Positions 5,260 through 9,599 of a DNA stretch of 9,599 nt are shown in pieces. This DNA is from RHKX01 sp035695265 (GTDB lineage Bacteria; Actinomycetota; Thermoleophilia; Solirubrobacterales; 70-9). Where the stretch lies: positions 1-9,599 of the forward strand of contig DASSEM010000139.1 of assembly GCA_035695265.1 (NCBI GenBank). Reading direction: 5' to 3'. Under the pieces are notes generated by a model. That model made no database searches, had not been told where the DNA came from, and was given only the letters and a program-made list of their open reading frames with translations. Positions within the stretch are counted from its first letter, which is position 1. Each line of letters starts with the position of its first letter. A program made the translations under genes and the position numbers.

Positions 5260-6945
5260 TCAGGCGCGGACCGCGTGGCGGTCGATGATCGCGGGCGTGT
5301 CGACGCCGGCGGGCAGCGTCCCGAAGGCGTTGCCCCAATCGCCGTCGAGCCGCGTCGCGCAGAAGGCGTCGGAGACGGCCGGGTCGCCGTGGCGGACGAG
5401 CAGCGAGGCCTGCAGGGCGAGCGCCATCCGCTCGACGAGGCGGCGGGCCCGCATCTCGATCGCATCCGCGTCGCGGAGATCGGCGGCCAGCGCCGCCCCG
5501 AAGCGGTCGAGGCGGGGTTCGGCTCCGGCGGCCATGCCGACCTCGTCCGCGAAGACGCGCGTCGCCTCCGGCTCCTTGACCATCGCGCGCAGCACGTCGA
5601 GCGCCTGGACGTTGCCGGAGCCCTCCCAGATCGACTGCAGGGGCGACTCGCGGAACAGCCGCGGCATCCCCGAATCCTCCACGTAGCCGTTGCCGCCGAA
5701 GCACTCGAGCGCCTCGACCGCGTGGGAGGGGGCGCGCTTGCAGGTCCAGTACTTGAGAACCGGGGTGGCGATCCGGCGGATCAGCGCCGCGCGCTCGTCG
5801 CCGGCGTGAGCCTCGTCGAACTGGCGGGCGAGCCAGATGCTCGCAACGGTCGCCGCCTCCGACTCGACCGCGAGGTCGGCGAGGACGTTGGCCATGAGCG
5901 GCTGGTCGGAAAGCCTCTCGCCGAAAGCTGATCTGTGCTCGGCGTGCCAGATCGCCTGGGCGGTGCCGGCGCGCATCCCCGCGGTCGAGCCGAGCGTGCA
6001 GTCGAGCCGGGTGTGGCTGACCATCTCGATGATCGTCGCGACGCCGCGTCCCTCCTCGCCGATCAGCTGGGCCCAGGCGCCGCGGAACTCGACCTCGCTG
6101 GACGCGTTCGAGCGGTTGCCGAGCTTGTCCTTGAGCCGCTGGATGTGGAAGCGGTTGCGCTCGCCGTCGGGGGTCCAGCGCGGCCGCAGGAAACAGGAGA
6201 TGCCGCCCTCGGCCTGGGCGAGGACGAGGAAGGCGTCGCACATCGGCGCCGAGCAGAACCACTTGTGGCCGGTGAGCTCGTACTCGGCCCCGGGGCCGCC
6301 GCCGTTCAGGGCGGTCGCCGTGGTCGTGTTCGCGCGCACGTCGGAGCCGCCCTGCTTCTCGGTCATCGCCATCCCGCAGAGGGCGCCGCCCTTGTCGGCG
6401 GCGGGGACCACCCGCGGGTCGTAGCCGAGCGAGGTGAGCCGTGGCTCCCACTCACCGGCGATCTCGGGCTGGTGGCGCAGCGCCGGGATCGCCGAGTAGG
6501 TCAACGAGATCGGGCAGCCGGTCCCGGCCTCGGCCTGCGACAGGCACATGAACGCGGCCGCGCGGGCGACGTGGGCGCCGGGCTCGGGCCGCCTCCAGGG
6601 CAGCGCGTGGGTGCCGTGGGAGACGTGCATGCTCATCAGCTCGTGCCAGGCCGGGTGGAACTCGACCTCGTCGATGCGGTTGCCGAAGCGGTCGTGGGTG
6701 CGCAGCTTCGGCGGGTTCTCGTTCGCGAGCCGGCCGAGCTCGATCGTCTCGACCCGCCCGCCGAGCTCGCCGGCGACCCGGATCGTCTCGACCTCGAAGT
6801 CGCCGCCCTCGCGAGCGACGGCCTCGACGAGCGCCCGGTCGGCGTCGAAGGTGTTGTAGCCGGCGAGCGGCGCGGACTGGTTGGTGACCGCGTGGGTCGC
6901 GGCCGCCCCGGGGCCCGCCGCGGCGGGCTTCTCGACGGTGCTCAT
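5260..6945 (-). CDS. aidB: AidB-type acyl-CoA dehydrogenase family flavoprotein
   Basis: A 561-residue flavoprotein of the acyl-CoA dehydrogenase superfamily in the long AidB subgroup (E. coli AidB is about 540 residues). E. coli AidB is induced in the adaptive response to alkylating agents, binds DNA through a basic C-terminal domain and has weak isovaleryl-CoA dehydrogenase activity. Seen: the AidB-type N-terminal block NQSAPLAGYNTFDAD (22-36), VEFHPAWHELM (94-104), the flavin-contact segment MTEKQGGSDVRANTT (194-208), GHKWFCSAPM (226-235), KDKLGNRSNASSEVEF (272-287), a second FAD/dimer motif at 415-426, and IWEGSGN (439-445) with Glu441 at the usual catalytic-base position. The C-terminal 470-560 region is Arg-rich. 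I chose the ATG at 6945 because a GATAGT hexamer lies 8 nt before it; a GTG two codons earlier (6951) sits too close to that hexamer. The crotonase gene follows. A pure acyl-CoA catabolic role is equally possible. Confidence 0.9.
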   Translation of the reverse strand: MSTVEKPAAAGPGAAATHAVTNQSAPLAGYNTFDADRALVEAVAREGGDFEVETIRVAGELGGRVETIELGRLANENPPKLRTHDRFGNRIDEVEFHPAWHELMSMHVSHGTHALPWRRPEPGAHVARAAAFMCLSQAEAGTGCPISLTYSAIPALRHQPEIAGEWEPRLTSLGYDPRVVPAADKGGALCGMAMTEKQGGSDVRANTTTATALNGGGPGAEYELTGHKWFCSAPMCDAFLVLAQAEGGISCFLRPRWTPDGERNRFHIQRLKDKLGNRSNASSEVEFRGAWAQLIGEEGRGVATIIEMVSHTRLDCTLGSTAGMRAGTAQAIWHAEHRSAFGERLSDQPLMANVLADLAVESEAATVASIWLARQFDEAHAGDERAALIRRIATPVLKYWTCKRAPSHAVEALECFGGNGYVEDSGMPRLFRESPLQSIWEGSGNVQALDVLRAMVKEPEATRVFADEVGMAAGAEPRLDRFGAALAADLRDADAIEMRARRLVERMALALQASLLVRHGDPAVSDAFCATRLDGDWGNAFGTLPAGVDTPAIIDRHAVRA

Positions 6946-6953
6946 CGTCACGA

Positions 6954-6959
6954 ACTATC
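6954..6959 (-). promoter_or_regulatory. Possible -10 element for the aidB-crotonase unit (GATAGT)
   Basis: GATAGT on the minus strand matches TATAAT at four of six positions and ends 8 nt before the ATG at 6945. This is compatible with a leaderless or nearly leaderless transcript. It also occupies the place where a -35 for the divergent icd promoter would be expected. Confidence 0.4.
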
Positions 6960-6977
6960 CCAGACGCGGACGGCCGC

Positions 6978-6983
6978 TAGGGT
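6978..6983 (+). promoter_or_regulatory. Possible -10 element for the icd-mdh operon (TAGGGT)
   Basis: TAGGGT fits TANNNT and lies 43 nt before the icd ATG, leaving room for a leader of roughly 36 nt that holds a Shine-Dalgarno. No consensus -35 is visible; the expected place (about 6954-6960) coincides with the divergent GATAGT hexamer. Confidence 0.35.
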
Positions 6984-7009
6984 CCGGGGCCGTTCGCACC
7001 AGGACCACC

Positions 7010-7016
7010 GGAAGGG
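7010..7016 (+). promoter_or_regulatory. Ribosome binding site of icd (GGAAGGG)
   Basis: GGAAGGG with 10 nt to the ATG at 7027. It overlaps an 8-bp palindrome AGGGCCCT (7013-7020). It supports the chosen start inside a much longer open frame that extends upstream through the strand opposite aidB. Confidence 0.6.
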
Positions 7017-7026
7017 CCCTCAGCAG

Positions 7027-8241
7027 ATGGCGAAGATCGAAGTCTCCAACCCGATCGTCGAGCTCGACGGCGACGAGATGACCCGGATCATCTGGGCTTT
7101 CATCAAGGACCAGCTCATCCTTCCGTACCTCGACGTCGAGCTGAAGTACTTCGACCTCGGGATCGAGAGCCGCGATGCCACCTCCGACCAGATCACGGTC
7201 GACGCTGCGAACGCGATCAAGGAGCACGGGGTCGGAGTCAAGTGCGCGACGATCACCCCGGACGAGGCGCGGGTCGAGGAGTTCGGCCTGAGGGAGATGT
7301 ACCGCTCGCCGAACGGGACGATCCGGAACATCCTCGGCGGCGTCATCTTCCGCGAGCCGATCGTGATCGCCAACGTGCCGCGGCTCGTCCCCGGCTGGAC
7401 GAAGCCGATCGTGATCGGCCGTCACGCCTTCGGCGACCAGTACCGGGCCGAGGACACGCTGATCCCCGGGGCCGGCGAGCTGACCCTCACCTGGACCCCG
7501 AAGGAGGGCGGCGAGCCGATCGAGATCGACGTCTTCGACTTCCAGTCGAGCGGGATCGCGATGGCGATGTACAACCTCGACGACTCGATTCGCGACTTCG
7601 CTCGCGCCTCGTTGCGGTACGGGCTCGACCGCGGCTTCCCGGTGTATCTGTCGACCAAGAACACGATCCTCAAGAAGTACGACGGCCGCTTCAAGGACCT
7701 CTTCGAGGAGGTGTACGAGAGCGAGTTCAAGCCCGACTTCGAGGCGGCGGGGATCAGCTACGAGCACCGCCTGATCGACGACATGGTCGCGGCTTCGCTG
7801 AAGTGGGAGGGAGGCTACGTCTGGGCCTGCAAGAACTACGACGGCGACGTCCAGTCCGACACCGTGGCCCAGGGGTTCGGCTCGCTCGGGCTGATGACGA
7901 GCGTGCTGATGACGCCCGACGGCAAGACGGTCGAGGCCGAGGCCGCCCACGGCACCGTCACCCGCCACTACCGGGAGCACCAGAAGGGCAACCCGACCTC
8001 GACCAACCCGATCGCCTCGATCTTCGCCTGGACCCGCGCGCTGGCCGCCCGCGGCCGGCTCGACGCCACGCCCGCGGTCAGCGGGTTCGCGGAGACGCTC
8101 GAGCGGGTCTGCGTCGAGACGGTCGAGAGCGGCAAGATGACCAAGGACCTGGCGCTCCTCGTCGGCCCCGATCAGGAGTGGCAGACGACCCAGGAGTTCC
8201 TCGCGGCGATCGACGAGAACCTGCAGAAAGCGATGAGTTAG
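7027..8241 (+). CDS. icd: NADP-dependent isocitrate dehydrogenase, homodimeric eukaryote-like type
   Basis: Converts isocitrate to 2-oxoglutarate and CO2 with reduction of NADP+, in the cytoplasm, as a TCA-cycle step and an NADPH source. The 404 residues align almost without gaps to human IDH1, and even the numbering nearly matches. Substrate residues seen are Ser94, Asn96 and Arg100 in SPNGTIRN, Arg109, Arg132 in GRHAFGDQYR, Tyr139 and Lys211 in STKNT; metal-binding aspartates are Asp251 in RLIDDM and Asp274/Asp278 in DGDVQSD. Arg313 and His314 in GTVTRHYR match the residues that hold the NADP 2'-phosphate, so NADP preference is a family-based inference. It starts at ATG 7027 behind a GGAAGGG site and is followed 14 nt later by mdh, forming an operon. 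The long open frame upstream of this ATG is only the antisense of aidB. Confidence 0.96.
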   Translation: MAKIEVSNPIVELDGDEMTRIIWAFIKDQLILPYLDVELKYFDLGIESRDATSDQITVDAANAIKEHGVGVKCATITPDEARVEEFGLREMYRSPNGTIRNILGGVIFREPIVIANVPRLVPGWTKPIVIGRHAFGDQYRAEDTLIPGAGELTLTWTPKEGGEPIEIDVFDFQSSGIAMAMYNLDDSIRDFARASLRYGLDRGFPVYLSTKNTILKKYDGRFKDLFEEVYESEFKPDFEAAGISYEHRLIDDMVAASLKWEGGYVWACKNYDGDVQSDTVAQGFGSLGLMTSVLMTPDGKTVEAEAAHGTVTRHYREHQKGNPTSTNPIASIFAWTRALAARGRLDATPAVSGFAETLERVCVETVESGKMTKDLALLVGPDQEWQTTQEFLAAIDENLQKAMS

Positions 8242-8244
8242 GAG
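8240..8244 (+). promoter_or_regulatory. Ribosome binding site of mdh (AGGAG)
   Basis: AGGAG overlaps the icd stop codon and lies 11 nt before a GTG at 8256. That spacing is slightly long but usable, and this is the only Shine-Dalgarno candidate here. It selects the GTG as the mdh start, although the frame is open upstream. Confidence 0.6.
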
Positions 8245-8255
8245 ACATTCAGCAA

Positions 8256-9242
8256 GTGAGCACCCCAGTCAAGGTCACAGTCACAGGCGCCGCCGGCCAG
8301 ATCGGCTACGCGCTCCTGTTCCGCGTCGCGAGCGGCCAGATGCTAGGTCCCGACACGCCCGTGCACCTGAGCCTGCTCGAGATCCCCGACGCGGTCAAGG
8401 CGGCCGAGGGCACCGCGATGGAGCTCGACGACTGCGCGTTCCCGCTGCTCGCCGGGATCGACATCCACGACGATCCGAAGCCGGCGTTCGACGGCTGCAA
8501 CGTCGGCCTGCTGGTCGGCGCCCGGCCACGCGGCCCGGGGATGGAGCGGGCCGACCTGCTCGAGGCCAACGGCGGCATCTTCAGGCCGCAGGGCGAGGCG
8601 ATCAACGCCGGCGCCGCCGACGACGTCCGCGTGCTCGTCGTCGGCAATCCCGCGAACACGAACGCCCTGATCGCCCTCTCACACGCGCCCGACGTCCCGC
8701 GCGAGCGGTTCACGGCGATGATGCGCCTCGACCACAACCGGGCGAAGAGCCAGCTCGCCGCGAAGCTCGGGGTCGGCGTCGCCGCCGTCCACAAGATGAC
8801 CGTCTGGGGCAACCATTCGGCGAGCCAGTACCCCGATCTCGTCCATGCCGAGGTCGGCGGTGAGAGCGCTGCCGCGAAGGTCGGCGATCAGGGCTGGATC
8901 GAGGACGAGTTCATCCCGACCGTGGCCAAGCGGGGCGCCGCGATCATCGACGCCCGCGGCGCCTCCAGCGCGGCCTCGGCGGCCAACGCGGCGATCGACC
9001 ACGTCCGCGATTGGGTTCTCGGCACACCCGATGGCGACTGGGTCTCGATGGGCGTTCCGGCCGATGGCTCCTACGGCGTCGCCGAGGGCATCGTCTCCGG
9101 CTTTCCGTGCACCTGCTCGGACGGCGAGTACTCGATCGTCGAGGGGCTCGAGATCGACCAGTTCTCGCGGGCGCGAATCGATGCCAGCGTCGCCGAGCTC
9201 GAGGGCGAGCGCGAGACGGTCAACGGCCTCGGGCTCGTCTAA
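8256..9242 (+). CDS. mdh: Malate dehydrogenase (NAD-type)
   Basis: Interconverts malate and oxaloacetate with NAD(H) in the cytoplasm, closing the TCA cycle. The GTG start gives 328 residues, the usual length for the Thermus/actinobacterial cytosolic-type MDH. Seen: the Rossmann glycine motif TGAAGQIG (10-17) right after the first strand; the acidic Glu42 in LLEIPDA, which favours NAD over NADP; the mobile active-site loop GARPRGPGMER (88-98) with Arg92 and Arg98; NPANTN (131-136); the Asp159/Arg162 pair in LDHNRAKSQ; and the catalytic His187 in WGNHSASQYPD. Residues 230-250 form the Ala/Ser-rich helix typical of the family. Lactate dehydrogenase is ruled out by the loop arginine at the substrate-selecting position. 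It is co-transcribed with icd. Its TAA stop overlaps the stop codon of the convergent downstream gene, leaving no room for a separate terminator. Confidence 0.96.
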   Translation: MSTPVKVTVTGAAGQIGYALLFRVASGQMLGPDTPVHLSLLEIPDAVKAAEGTAMELDDCAFPLLAGIDIHDDPKPAFDGCNVGLLVGARPRGPGMERADLLEANGGIFRPQGEAINAGAADDVRVLVVGNPANTNALIALSHAPDVPRERFTAMMRLDHNRAKSQLAAKLGVGVAAVHKMTVWGNHSASQYPDLVHAEVGGESAAAKVGDQGWIEDEFIPTVAKRGAAIIDARGASSAASAANAAIDHVRDWVLGTPDGDWVSMGVPADGSYGVAEGIVSGFPCTCSDGEYSIVEGLEIDQFSRARIDASVAELEGERETVNGLGLV

Positions 9243-9599
9243 GTCGCCGTGTAGCCCCTGCCCTCCTTGGCGACCTTGCCGTCCGCGGTCAGATCGGCCA
9301 TCACGCGGTAGACGTAGTTCGGCTTGATCTTCAGCTTCTTCGCGATCTCCGAGGCGGTGATCCCGGGCTGCGCCTGGACCGCCTTCATCGCGTGCTCGGC
9401 GCGGGTGCCGCCGCGCCGGCGCCGCCGCGGGCGGCCACCGGAGCTGCGCGCGGATGATCCGGAGCGGCGTGGCCGTCCGGGGCCGCGGCGTCCGCCCTTG
9501 AGGCCGCTCAGCGCCTTCTCGAGGCGCCGTTTCTCGTCGTCGAGCTCCTTGATCCGATCCTCGATCAGGGAACGGGCCTTGTCGAGCGCACTCGCTTCC
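9239..9599 (-). CDS. Coiled-coil / arginine-rich linker / winged-helix DNA-binding protein, C-terminal part (cut by right edge)
   Basis: No start codon for this frame lies inside the window; 119 residues and the TAG stop are visible. Three parts can be seen. Visible residues 1-34 are a charged amphipathic helix with coiled-coil character (SLIEDRIKELDDEKRRLEKAL), suited to dimerisation. Residues 35-64 are a Gly/Ser/Arg-rich, presumably disordered, basic linker with two GRP cores flanked by arginines (PGRPRR, GGRPRR), resembling AT-hooks. Residues 65-119 form a winged helix-turn-helix: a first helix RAEHAMKAVQ, the helix ITASEIAKKLKI, the recognition helix KPNYVYRVMADL and the wing DGKVAKEGRGYTA, which ends the protein. 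The gene converges on mdh and overlaps its stop by 4 bp. I do not recognise a named family. A nucleoid-associated or regulatory DNA-binding role is inferred from architecture only. Confidence 0.8.
   Translation of the reverse strand, partial: EASALDKARSLIEDRIKELDDEKRRLEKALSGLKGGRRGPGRPRRSGSSARSSGGRPRRRRRGGTRAEHAMKAVQAQPGITASEIAKKLKIKPNYVYRVMADLTADGKVAKEGRGYTAT

Noticed and set aside
4421..5686. 421-codon plus-strand frame opposite the crotonase and aidB
   Set aside because: It spans the boundary of two real genes on the opposite strand and is low-complexity Arg/Ala/Asp/Gly.
5249..6451. 400-residue N-terminal extension of the crotonase frame running through aidB
   Set aside because: Overlaps aidB in another frame and is Arg/Pro/Gly-rich. 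The crotonase fold begins only after the ATG at 5248, so this is not a fusion protein.
5935..7026. 364-residue upstream extension of the icd frame
   Set aside because: Antisense to aidB. The family N-terminus (MAKIEVSNP) starts exactly at ATG 7027 behind a ribosome binding site.
6955..7980. 341-codon minus-strand frame opposite icd
   Set aside because: Antisense of a highly conserved enzyme; Asp/Val/Arg/Leu-rich with no domain.
7027..8241. Eukaryote-like isocitrate dehydrogenase as a recent transfer from eukaryotes
   Set aside because: This homodimeric NADP-type is widespread in bacteria, and base composition matches the neighbours; no sign of recent acquisition.
7242..8255. 338-residue upstream extension of the mdh frame through icd
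   Set aside because: Frame-shifted shadow of icd. MDH begins at the GTG at 8256, immediately before the Rossmann strand.
9011..9457. Plus-strand frame across the end of mdh and the winged-helix gene
   Set aside because: Arg/Leu-rich shadow of mdh, then antisense to the winged-helix gene; no motif.
1..9599. Search by eye for tRNA, rRNA, CRISPR, insertion sequences, attachment sites, defence or toxin-antitoxin genes
   Set aside because: No cloverleaf, regular repeat-spacer pattern, transposase or integrase motif, or toxin/antitoxin pair was seen. All DNA is occupied by the genes listed, apart from gaps of about 110 bases or less.

Overview
The window is GC-rich DNA (roughly 70% by eye, not computed) with strong G/C preference at third codon positions, almost no intergenic space and short or absent 5' leaders. 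Together with the gene families present, this suggests a high-GC actinobacterium. A deep lineage such as Thermoleophilia/Solirubrobacterales is my best guess, but no taxonomic marker is present. I see ten protein genes, two of them cut by the window edges. There is no rRNA, tRNA, CRISPR array, insertion sequence or phage gene, and no gene-free stretch above about 110 bases.

Layout, left to right. (1) 1-1971, minus strand: succinate dehydrogenase iron-sulfur subunit sdhB (only the N-terminal 91 residues are in the window) preceded by flavoprotein subunit sdhA; the sdhA stop and the sdhB ATG abut. (2) 1972-2083: divergent intergenic region. (3) 2084-3281, plus strand: a membrane-anchored DsbA-like thiol oxidoreductase and a VKOR-family quinone-linked oxidase, 10 nt apart, forming a complete disulfide-forming pair. 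(4) 3235-4395, minus: a site-2-protease-type intramembrane metalloprotease with two C-terminal CBS domains, overlapping the VKOR gene tail-to-tail by 47 bp. (5) 4445-6945, minus: an AidB-type acyl-CoA dehydrogenase followed by a crotonase, 11 nt apart. (6) 6946-7026: a compact divergent promoter region. (7) 7027-9242, plus: NADP-type isocitrate dehydrogenase icd and malate dehydrogenase mdh, 14 nt apart. (8) 9239-9599, minus: the C-terminal 119 residues of a coiled coil / basic linker / winged-helix DNA-binding protein, overlapping the mdh stop codon.

How it fits together. Four TCA-cycle genes (sdhA, sdhB, icd, mdh) lie within 10 kb but in two separate, oppositely oriented transcription units. 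The succinate dehydrogenase and VKOR should both feed electrons to the membrane quinone pool. VKOR reoxidises the DsbA-like protein, which oxidises exported proteins. AidB and the crotonase form an acyl-CoA unit of unknown substrate. Several genes carry a TANNNT-like -10 element only 6-9 nt before the start codon, which points to leaderless transcription; the best case is the site-2 protease (TACTAT, 6 nt, ATG).

Most of the window is core metabolism. The least explained items are the winged-helix protein at the right edge with its GRP-containing arginine-rich linker, the crotonase with an altered catalytic position, the tail-to-tail gene overlaps, and the missing membrane-anchor genes upstream of sdhA.
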